A stretch of 64,000 bases of DNA from Penelope pileata (lineage: Eukaryota; Chordata; Aves; Galliformes; Cracidae). The stretch covers positions 276,243 to 340,242 of the forward strand of contig WBMW01001710.1 in assembly GCA_013396635.1 (NCBI GenBank), read 5' to 3'. This document shows positions 30,101 to 42,100 of the stretch, in pieces (within the stretch, counting starts at the first letter, position 1; every line of letters starts with the position of its first letter). The notes beneath the pieces were generated by a model that had not been told where the DNA came from, ran no database searches, and saw nothing but the letters and a program-made list of their open reading frames with translations. Position numbers and translations under genes: made by a program.

Positions 30101-33100
30101 CTGTGTACTGAATTGACAAAATGTTGAATATTTTTCAGGGCAGGTGGAATAGGCCAATGCCATTTACTCTTTATGACTCACTTGAGACTGATGTTTATAC
30201 AGCAGATGGAAAAAGGCTTAAATGAGCATGAAAATAAGGCTAAGATCAATGAGTCTGTACATTCTCTCTAACCATTTAATCTGTCTTTTTTATAATCCTC
30301 TGTTCTTTTTTGCTTAAGAACAGGTTTTGAGAGTAAGTGTATTTGCAATGAGAAATGTACTGGAGCTGAGAAGGTTGCCAGATGGTGTGCTCAGTAGAGA
30401 TAATAACATACTAGCAGATCACAGTGGTGTTAGGCAGCCACTTCGTATCTGTGTCTAAATGCTAAGGGTAGTTTTGTCATTTGAGTGACACCTGTTGCTG
30501 AGAAGCCTCAAGTTCTTCAAACCAGTGTCTTATAAATGTGTTCATTTTACTAAAATGCTAGTTACAGTTCATTCCAGAGTTTCAATATTTTTTTCGTCTA
30601 CTGAGTAGGTTTTGTAGTAACTATGTTGTTACTACATTATGTGGTCTGAATCAAGACGTTCTTGCCAGAAGATTGGTTGCTGCAGAAAAGCATAGTGACC
30701 AGATGATTCTTCATCCTGATCTTTCTTACCAAAGATATTTTCAAATCTTTTCTGCAACCAAATTTAAAGAATTGGCACTTGCAGGATATTAGAGGTCCTT
30801 AAAGATATGTGACGTACAGTTTTCAGCTGCATTTGTTCTGCTATTTTTCCTCTTAAAGGCAAAGGAAATATTTAAAGCATTGATTGCTAGGAAGTTAGAA
30901 CACTGCAGTAAAGATGGAGTACAAGAGAAAATTCCTACAGGGAGCATCCAAGCTCATCAACTTAAAAACACTGATTATTGACCAACAAGGTACTCATTGT
31001 GCCCTCAGAGATCAACAGGAAATCTATTGTCAGCTGTATATCAATCTGTTGCAAGCTGTATATATTGACCTGGGCAGAATTACCTTCAGATGGAAAGAAC
31101 TATGTACTATGAAGTTTGAATAGCCCTTTTAAAACAAAGATTTTTGATTCAAAAAACTTCCATGAAGGCCTTTTTTTTTTTTTTTTTTTTGATGGCATCG
31201 TGTCTTATAACTTTAACATAGAAATTGTGAGCAGAAAGGAAGAAGAGCAAGGCAGGCAATGACTTCTCTCTTTAAATAATTTGATTGGGTGTATTTACCG
31301 TCTGTAAAAACGAAGTACTCAGTTCCTTGAATATGTAACTATATGCTAAAAGTGGTTTTATTACAGAATGCCATCTACTTATTAACTGGAGTCAGGTAAA
31401 ATAACTTAATTGTGGCTTAATTTTCATTAGAATTAATGTATTCATCTCTTAACATATTCACACTACTGAAAAAGTAGTCTTATGGTGCTTTCAAGTGTAG
31501 ATGTTTGAGCAATGATGAAGGAAGAAGGTATGTGATAAATGCTCTTGCATATGAAGGTTTAAGCAAATGAGCACAAGTCCGTGGGAAGAATAATAATAAT
31601 AATAATTAAACGGTAGTGCGTATGCTCTGGTCCGCTTGCATGTTGCTATAATCACAAAAGTAAATTGCAAATGTGTAAATGTCTGAAAGGAGCTACAGTG
31701 ACAATCATTCTATACTTGAAGTCAGAGAGATTAACTAGTACGCGTCTTTGAAAAAAATACCTTTATTCTTTAAGATGCAGAAGCACTATATATATTGAGC
31801 TTATTGCTTGAACTTACGTACTTAGCTTATTGCTGCCTGGAGACTTCATACTGGGCGGCAGACTCAAAATTCCAGGGTTTGTGACAACAGAACTGTCTGT
31901 ATTGTACAAAATACCACTACTCTGCATCCCTGTTTGTAGAGCAAAGTTTGTTCTGCGTTTTTTGTGGTCACGAAAGGCTACCTCCTGAAAGTTCTGAATT
32001 TCCAAAGTCAGATTCATAAAATCTGGATTATAGTTGCTCTATAATCCTATTGAAACAAATTAAAATATATTGAGGAGCAGTTTAGTATTAACAGAGCTTG
32101 AAATCTGACTTGCAACCTTAATTGTTCAAAACCTCTCTTTGATTTATAAATTTGTTATTCTACTTCTTTTGCATTCTGGAACTCAATCAGGCAGAGGTAT
32201 TGTCTTTCCTTCATGCTGAAACAAAGTGGAAGGACTTCAGCCAAAGAGACCAGATACGCTCTTCTTCAACTCTATAGCGTGGCTACTGGAACTTTCTCCT
32301 TGGAGGTTGTGAAGGCATTAATTCAAGGACAGATCTGTTGGATAAAGGGGAAGTGAGCACCACCTTCCCTCCTAATTGATGGAAGGAGAGGACTACGCCT
32401 TTTTTAAAAGGGCATGCTGCATTCCCACGTAGAAGGAAGTGCTTCTGTGAAGCCTGGAAATTGTTGGGATTTGAATATGTTACTATCTATAGAATTTCTT
32501 CCTCTCTACCTTAAACAGCTGCCTCAGTAGCATGATAGCTTCTGTGGATCACATTCTCAGTTTCATGTTCTTCCAGTGCATTGTGGAAGAGGCATTAAAG
32601 AAGGGCAATAAAGTCTAAGCAGTGTTTTTCACTGTGTACTGAAATGTTTTAAGTTTCCTTGTGGTTCTGCCTACCTGATATTACTCTTGCATGGTTCTGT
32701 GTCAATTTAAAACTCCTCAATGTATGAGAATAAGTATTGCATATTAGAAACACATGTAAAGTTTTGGTAACCAACGTATACTTCCAGCTGTGGTCAAATT
32801 ACAAACATTATTTTTATCTGTAATGTTGGTATTTGGGGTAGATTTCCATTCAGATATAGAAGCCTATACACTACTTTAAGTAGTGCATCCTGGACAGAAA
32901 AATCTACATTTTTTGTTGTGAAGTAGCCCTGTATTTATCTGTCTTGATGGAACATTTAGCTTATTTTCTTTTCTTTTTTTTTTTTTAAATGGGAAAATGG
33001 ACTCCAAAGGTGTCTTTATTTAAATATCCATACAGAGTACCTTGTTTTAGTGGGCATTAAGTAGAAAATGTGTACTTTAGTATTTCGTGATGGCAGCAGT

Positions 33101-36100
33101 CATCTTGGTGGTTTGTGTGGTGAGTAGGATAATTCTAATTCAGAGGCAATCCTTTAATCTTTTACTATACGCTACTTCTTGTTATGCAGTCAGGATGAAC
33201 TTCTGTGGAGTTTACAGAGCTGTTTACTACCCTCTGCTGGATGTAAAAGAGAAGTCCGTGAGAGCATACTTGTTGCAGTAATGAATGGAAACTAAAAATG
33301 TAGAATCTTTCTTCTTGTACTCTTACATAGGATTATATCTAATAGATTGTAATACTATAATATAAGGAAAGAATGGAGGAAAAAATTCTTGCCTTCTCCC
33401 CTCTCTATCCTCCCCCCCCTTTTTTTTTCTTTTTTAAAATGTTACTCAGGTTTTTTACTTCAGTTATTATTCTGGACGGGGTCTAAAGGAGTATTTTTCT
33501 AGTTTCTGGAATAAGAATTGATGAGAATGAATAGTCTATAGAAATTTACCTTTATTCTGTTGCAAGATAGCTTTTGTTAATTTATGTTACCTGCTAGCTT
33601 TCTGTCTTGCAGCAATACCAAATGTGGTGTACCCCTGCATGAGCCTGGAGTCCTTCTGAACACATACTCTGCTAGAAAAAAAACTGAAGTGGAAACCTTG
33701 TTCTGCTTCCCTCTTTAGCCTAAGATTTGATAGTCAAACAAATTCTTGATGTATTTATATTGAACTCATCAAGATTCTATATTTATGCATATTAGGTTTC
33801 TGGAACCAGAGACTTTTATTTTTGCCCTTTGCTCCACTGCTCTGGAAGGATGATTTCTTGGGAAATATAAAACAATTTGTATATAAAACCAATGTTTCTT
33901 GTGATGTATCTAGCTGCCTAAAAAGCTGGGTGGGAAAGCTGTTTGACAAGCAGTGGGTGAGAGGGGAATGTAGATTTTTATCTTGAGAAACAGAATATTA
34001 CTTCATAAATTTCAGACTCTGTCTTGTTCACAGAAATGCGGTGATTTTCTATTGTTTGTTTTTGAGGTTGCCAACTGTTAGTAAGCTGGTGCTCCAGTTC
34101 TGTCAAAGTTTATGAACCTTTCTCACGAGGCCTTAAAGATGTCCCATAACTTGGTGCATTTTATTTCTGAGACTTTGAGTATGTTGCCATTTTAAGATGA
34201 GTCCCTTAGCTTTCGTAGGGCCTTTCTCTATTTTCCTTCAAGTATATCGACCTTTACATACCCTGCTAAACGTACCATCTTGCATTACCTTGGTAATGCT
34301 GCTGTGATGGGAAAATGAAGAAAACTTCAGTGATGATCCGCCTCTGTATTTACAGAAAGTGTAAGTATATGTAATAATAAAGTACACATAATAATGAAGT
34401 TGTGCACTGAATTTCTTACTGTATTCAAGTTAGGGAATCAAGAAATTGAGGTCTCAGATTAAAACAGAAGTGTTAAAAACAGAACAGACTTTTTTTTCTT
34501 TGTTAGTAACTTCACTGACAATTACAGTGTTAGGTAAGTTACGTAGGTCTCACAGGAAAGACTTGAAGCTTCAGAGGGTATGAAAAAGGACACATTCCGC
34601 AGTGCCGCTGGTTAAAATTACATTCCACAGACAGTTAACAGTGTCACTGGTTAAAATCTGAAGTCGTTTTTGTCTTTTGTGCTTACACACTCTCTGATGG
34701 CTCACTCCTATTGAATCCTCTGCTTTCTAGTGTCTATACCCACCCATCTACCTGTTCTCCCTCACAACTTGTGTCTAGGAATTCTAGCTACCATGGCTGT
34801 CTTACATGCCCACTGAGCACTGCAGTTTTCATGGTATCTCTCTGATGGCTCCGAAGTTAAGGTTTCTCCAGTGACACACTCACTGATGTTAACAGACTTT
34901 CTCCAAGAAGCCCTTCTGCTTTGTCATCTATTATTTTATTGTGTTATTGAGGTCAAGGTTGAAGACTTTTAGCTCACTGTCAGACCAAAGCTGAATACTG
35001 CCTTCTGTAGACCTTATCAGGTTTTAATAACAAGTCACATGCTAATCTTGTCTATGTGCATGTATAAAGTACCATTTCAATTTATGGGCTGTTATGGGGT
35101 TTATGAGCTGTGGAGCATGAGAACTAGAAGGAATATCCTTTTCCCCTCAAGGTGCTATAGAAAGAGCAGTTAAGGTGATTTTGTCAGCTGCAAGTCAGTT
35201 GCAGATTGGGATGGATTTGCACTTTATCCAAAGGTGACCAAACTATGTCTGTTTAACAATCCCGGTTGTTTTTAACTTTATTTTCCTAAAGACAAGCGTA
35301 TAGGTTATCTTGTAGTCCCCATGCCAGTGTAGTTGTTGATCCAGTGTTACACCGGTCAGATGTGACTCTGCTGTCAATGACGTGTTACTCTGGACTTCAT
35401 TTATGGGAAATACTCATGGTGAGGATTGACTGTGCTCCATTAGGCTGAAAGAATGTTTACTTCAGTGGTTAGAATTGCTTGTAGTTAATCGCTTCCTATA
35501 GTTACTAATAAGTTGTTTATTATCTGGACAGGAGATGGCTCCACCTTACCATGATCAAGAGGCACCAGGATTTCTAACACTAGATGGAAGTGATCAGCAC
35601 ATTTCCTCAAGATGTGATTAGACCTGACCTCCTGATTTGATGTAGGATTCATAGGGAAATGCTTTTGAGTTGGGAAAAGTGGTATCTTAATCTGGATGTG
35701 GAAGCATGCAAATAGAATGTGTAGATGGTGATCCTGATCTGATGTGTATTTTCTTCACTGAAAACTGTATCTTGACTGAGCATTGCACATAAGGACTGTA
35801 TAGTTACAGCCATAGGAGCGTGCTAACTGTCCTGACAGCTCTTTAGTAAAATGAAGTAAAAAATCTTGCAGAAGTGATCTAAATAGTAGCAGAGGAGAGA
35901 AAAATGACTTCTTTTACTGTGTCTGAACTCAGTAACTTATACTTTCATCTTTTTCCTTTTGTTTTCTATGTTGTTTGCTGGGTAATTTGATGTAAGTGCA
36001 AATGTCAAAGGATTCCATTTAGTGGCTGTGGCATTGCGCAAGTGTAGGATACTGAATTACTCTTTCAGAATGCAGTGCTTCAGTGTCCACATATATTGCA

Positions 36101-39100
36101 GTACTTAGAGTGAAGTTGAGGGGATGAGAAAAGTGGAAGCCACAGAGACCACTTTAGAAAATGGTACTGCAAACTGTTAGCATATGGAAAATATCTTTTA
36201 GAAACCGCGTTAGCCCTTAACGTGCAACAAGGCAGTGGAAAAAGTGGCTGAATCTTAAGGGATTAGTCTAACCATGTAGCATGGTTGCCTATGAGTTCTA
36301 AGGCTTGCAGAGAAGTTTCCTTTGTCATTTTTATTTGCTGCTTCTCAGAAGACACAGTTCTGACCGTGCTATCATGAAAACAGACATGAAATCTTTTTCT
36401 TTAAATTAAGACTTAAATTGGTTCAGATTGAATATCTGAAGAAACTTTGGGAGTTCCATGAGTTTGGTGTAGTACCTTGTCTGTCCTCAGGTATGTTGCA
36501 GGTCAGGTGCACGTGGAAGTCACAGGTGAGCTGTTTTACCACGGAGTCTTACTGGATAACCAATGTTATCAATGTTGGATAAGCAAAAACTTTGTAACCA
36601 CTTTGTAACCATTGGTGAACACACTCATTTGAATCCATTCTAAAGATTCGTCACTGAAAAGAAGCCTTCCAAGCTAAAATAGGAAGTATGCCCATGTGAC
36701 TCCCAACTGAGAAACTGTAGCCTAGACATCTGATACATACAAACTTTCTCTGTAACTTGTTCTCATGTGTCTTCTCTGTGTGCAGGCTTTGTGTAAAGGT
36801 TTTGGGCACATGGTTTTGTAAGGAGAGACTGTCTCATCTTTTGTGTGATTCAAAGAGGTTTGCATCTTTCTGTTTGTCAGAAAGAAACAGGGAACTCCTT
36901 TCTTCATCCCAGTTCTTTTTCTGGGGTTATTAATACAGTGTTATGGGTTAGATTCACACTTGCCATTTCTTTCCCTGGCAGAGTGAGTGCATAATGAATC
37001 ATTATCTCTGGTACACCGTGCAGCTTCTCACTGTGGAGGGATTCATACCTATTTTACTACAGCTCAGATGTACCGTATTTTATTCTTACTTGCAATTAGA
37101 AGCCTGTTCCTCACATTGCAGAGATCATCGGGAATCTCTGTAGCTGAAACACTAGTTTTCCCAGTGAGTTTTCCCAGTGCTTCCTTTTTATAGGCAGGTT
37201 ATTTCTTCAGTGACTTGTGACAACTCAAGCAGATGGACTGTCTGCAAATACGTGTTTTTCAATGGAATTGCTCTTATTTCAGACAGCAAAAGATTGATGT
37301 GTTGGCACTTCTTACAGGTATCTGATTGCTCCTGCCTCTCCTTCATTGTTTCAGAATTTTTTTTATAATTGAAGTTTCTGTATTTCTGGCAGTTTAAGTT
37401 TCCTTTGGACCACACCTTTTGCCCTTGCAATTAGCTTCCATCATGTTGGCTTAAGATGTGCTCTAGTTTTAAAGAACTACACCAAGAGCACGTGTGTATA
37501 TACACACACACACATACATGCTCTGTTTTGGAGAACAGAATTGCTCCAGTTTTTCATTCTTGCAGGTGCTTCCATCAAGCTGTTACTTGTTCTCTCTGTT
37601 TTTACTTCTTGGGACTGATAAAATCTCATTGTTGTTGGGGGTATCAGCTGGTGAAAATAGCTTAACAATTGTGATAGTGTCTTTATACAAGCAGAAAGCT
37701 CTTTTACTGTTTCATTCATGGAAAGAATTAGATGAAGGCAAAGGACAGAATTCTGAGTTGAACTAGTGCTCAGAAAATAAAATGACTCAATAGTCACATG
37801 CAATACAGAGCTTATGAATCACTAAGTTATGCCTAAAAACCTGCAGAGTCACTTTTTAATTTTTTCCATTCTGGTATTTGATATAGACACTCGTGCAAGC
37901 TAGCCAAAGGTGGAAGATCATTTTTGCTCTTGAGTGTATGTTGTGAAATGTTCCCAGTGAAGTTTTCAGTTCCTTTTTTTTTATTTTTTAAAGTAATTGT
38001 ATTTCTCACTCTAAATGTTGGGATAAGTACCTTCCCCACTTTTCCCTTTACTCTTCTAATCAAACTTGAGTAGAATTATATTCAGGCTGACTTCTTGAGT
38101 GTTACTCAATAGACAAGAAATCTACCTCGTTCACATTTAGTGTTCACTGACTACTTTTACTAGTCTGGCAGTATTCGTTTGTAAAACCATGCTGTTGACA
38201 GATGTTGATCTGTTGGAGGGTGCTAAGGAGGTCCTTGCAGACTGATCCAGGAGGTAGTTTGCTAATTCTGCTTTAAAGCTGACGTTTGGAAGGAATAAGA
38301 CTTTTAGGAGTAGATCAAGCCTTTTTTGAAGCTAGTCTAAGAAATATAGAAGTATAGAGGGAATGTTAGTGCAGAATTTGTGGACTTTGTTTTTTCACTT
38401 AATTACACTAAGCAGAAAAGACTCCTGAGAAGAGGAAAAGTTTAAGCCTTCTGACAGATCTCACTGGGGAATAAATTTGGTAAGCTCTGGGCTGTTGCTG
38501 CTTTTCTCTTTAGTATGCCTCCAACGGACATTGGTTTTGAAAATCTTTCATTTTTGTGTGTGTATGTGTGAGAGAGGGATTATACAAACAAAGTTCAAAT
38601 CTATTGCCAAGAGCTTTTGTTCTAACATCTGTTAAAGTTTCTCTCCTCTTAAATGTTTGGAATCAAAATGCAGTCTTAGTAATTTATTTTACATTTCCAA
38701 AATCAATAATTTTGATTGTATTTATGCAACCTGAAATGTGCTTATGTTAAACAAGTTTTTGATATTAATTTGTTTTTCTTGGTCTCCCTAATGTAAATTG
38801 AAATGAAGAGACAATTTGGGTTGCGTTTTTCTATTCAATTCCATCAAAGTGAAAAGATTTTGTTATTGGAAAACAATGTAGTTAAATTTACCTATGAGTT
38901 TGTATTATATCAGATCTGCTTTTGATAACAGCATGTTTTTCAGATGAAATTCTATGTCCAGGCCTTTATCTGAGTGTATGCGTCTGGTGATTGCTTTTGT
39001 GTTTAATGTAACTTGGAAGACTTTTTTTTTTTTTTTTGTTAGGTTTAAATCCCTTTAAAAAAAAAAAAAAAAAAAAACAACAACAAAATCACAAAGAAAC

Positions 39101-42100
39101 AAAAAATTCCCCCCCCCCCCCAAAAAAAAACAAAAACAAAAACAAAAAAACCAAACAAAACTCTAAGTGAGAAAATAGCCTACCTTTATCTACCTTTTGA
39201 ACTTTTTGTGGCCAATCCAATTTTTACAGTAGATTTTTAGCATAATCATTTGCTTTTTCTAAATGTTGAAGGAATGGACGACAAAGATTCAACAGTCCAA
39301 TTCAGACACTCCCGTGCTGCTTAAACCAATGTATTTGTGTGTGCATATACAGATATTCTTTTGTGTATTGAAATGCAGTAACTAATTAGATTAGTCAGAA
39401 TACTTGCTAGGCAAAAACAACAGTGTAGTTACAAGTCAATAAAAATACTAGGTTAGTGCTTTGAAACGTTATCCTTTACAGGTTTGTGGCGTAGTGAGGC
39501 TCACTGGTTTACGGCTGCGAAACAGTCAATTCTTGGCATTTTAATTGGAAATTACATGACAAAACCAATATGCTTTTGAAGAGTTCTCTATCTCCTCATT
39601 ACTTTGTCTCATTACTGAAATTACAGATACTCTATTGTTATCTTGTATTTTGGAAAATAAAGGATGGGATTATATTGCCTCAGGTTACAATCTTGGTAAA
39701 AAGCAAATAGAAAGGTAATCAGTAGAATATTTAAGCATAATCTTCTTACTTTCTGATTCCAACCAGAGCTTTCTTGATTATAAAACAATGCAGCAATAAT
39801 GCAATGCTACATCGATTTACTTAACAGAATAGAAAATAATAATTTACTATTTTAGCTGTGTAAAAGTTATTTTGATATACGTTTCTTGGATCATTTATTG
39901 GATAATCTTGGATAAATTACTGGATATCCAATTTATTGGATATCCAAACTGATTGGGCAATCAGTTCCATGTATAAGTAGTTCAGATAAGTCAGGTTGAT
40001 GTATGGAATCCTAAAATGCTGAGTGATAAGAATAGTCTGTCTGTCATGTTTACCTTCTGTCTGGACTTAAATTTCTTCAAAACGTGCTTCTAGGCAGCTA
40101 CACTGAAGATAAAGCAATTGGAAGAAAACCTTGAAGTAGAGAGAGAAGCGCACTTGGAATCCAAATTCACTTCAGAAATCATCCAGGTAAACTTTTTGTT
40201 AAATATTTTGTGGAAGTTTACAGTAAGAGAATTGATGAAGTTGTGAAGATCTGAAGATCCAATCTTCCAAGACTGCTTACCTGCTTCAGTGAGAACATTG
40301 TTTTTTTTTTTTTTTTNNNNNNNNNNNNNNNNNNNNNNTTTTTTGGGTCTTAATTTTCAAAACCCTAATACATAAAGAGAAGAACAGAAATATCTGTTTT
40401 TTTTCAGGGAACATTCTTAATTTTTTTTTATATTAATAATTTAGTTGGATTTGTAAGTTTGAAAGTAATTTATCCTAGCATTTAAACAGTGTGGGGAAAA
40501 GAATTATTTCAGAGGAGTTTATAATACTTTGTAACTGTACTGTTCTATGTCTTTTGAATGGACACTTCTTAGAATTGTTTGGATATACAGTGTATACAAC
40601 TGACTTATTTAGGAACGGGAACTTAATCAATGGACTCTTGAACTGCTGATCCAAATACGATTATTCAGAGTAGATTTCAGTTTCAAGCAACATTACAGTA
40701 CCAGCAATTATCAGTAAAGGTTAGTTTTACGAGAAAATGTGGTATACGTACTTGAATATGAAATCTTTGCATTATTAAACGACAACTAAGTGACTAAGAA
40801 GGGCTGAAGAATGCTATCACTTCAGGAGGCAGCAGGGAGAGACCTCAGATTTGTCCCAAAGGAACTTGGGAGGGCTCCCTGAAGAAGGTAACATGGCCAA
40901 TAGCCCATCTGAAGTGCCTCAAAACCAGTGCATGCATTATGGGAAATAGGCAGGAGGAGCTGGAATTCACAGTGAAATGAGAAAACTATGGCCTAATTGC
41001 TATCACAGAAATGTGGGATGAATCGCTCACAACTGGACCACGACAATTGAGGGCTACAAGCTTCTCAGAAGAGATATGCGGGGAAGGAGGGGCAGGGGTG
41101 TTGCCTTCTATGTTAAGAAATAGATTGTGAAGAGCTGCCTCTGAGAAATAGTCATAGTCAGGTTGAGAGATTGTGGGTAAAAATCAGGGACCAGACTAAT
41201 AAAGGACTCATAGTTGAGGTCTACAACTGGCTGCCTGATCAAGGGGAGCCTCTGGACGAGGCCTTCTTGCTTCAGCTGTAAGAAGCTTCAGCATTGTGCT
41301 CAAAGGCTCTCATCCTGTTGGGAATTTCAACCGTCTGGATGTCTGCTGGGAAAGAACATGGCAGGCTGCAAGCAATCCACGAGACTCTTGCAGTGTGCTA
41401 AGGGTAACTTCCTGGTCCAGATATTAGACAAAGAGGACAGAGTTGTGGCGTTACTGGACCTGGTGCTCACCAATGCACGAGCTCATTAGAGAGGTTAGGA
41501 TTGGAGGCCATCTGTGCTGTAGCAACCGTGTGCTGGCTGAGTTTGTGATCTTGAGGAATATGGACCTTGGAAAAAGCATAGTCAGGACCCTGAACTTCAG
41601 AATAGTGAACTGCAGACTGTTTAAGGAATTATCAAAAGAGATCCATTGGGAAGCTGTCCTAAAGGAGTGGAGCAGAACTGACAACTCTTTAAGTCCTTAA
41701 AGTGTCCACCTTTCTGAAAGCACAAGATCTCTCTGTCCCCCAGTATAGGAAAAAGAAGCAGAGAAGGCAGGAAACGGGCGTGGCTGAGCAACGACCTGCT
41801 GGTCAAACTGAGGGGATAAGAGTTAGCCAGTGGAAGTGATAAATGAGAAGGGAAAGTCGACTTCAACAGACATGGAGAAGACTGATATACTCAATGAGTT
41901 CTTTGCCTCAGGCTTCACTGCAGGCAGTCAGGTTTCACACTTTTCTCATGTCCCTGAACCTCTAGGCAGGGCTGAGGGAGCAAAATGTGTTCCACTGTGA
42001 GAGAAAAACAAGTTCAAAACTGTCTCACGAGACTGAATGTCTTCAACTCACTGGGGCTGGATGACATGCATCCCAGTGTCCTGAAGGAACTGGCTGATGT

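Larger units (their letters stand above)
30003..40093 (+). other. CCDC171: CCDC171 intron 6
   Basis: This 10 kb AT-rich intron has few mobile elements. It holds a (TAA)n tract at about 31591-31607, a T-run at 31168-31191, an antisense exon-like segment at 31818-32038, a CA tract at 37501-37514, a short possible CR1 scrap at about 38200-38262, a mixed T/A/C homopolymer region at 39021-39150 and an inverted repeat at 39921-39946. Confidence 0.85.

Noticed and set aside
37477..37803. 108-codon minus-strand frame
   Set aside because: Composition is not protein-like, and part is translated CA microsatellite (Cys-Val-Tyr-Thr repeats).
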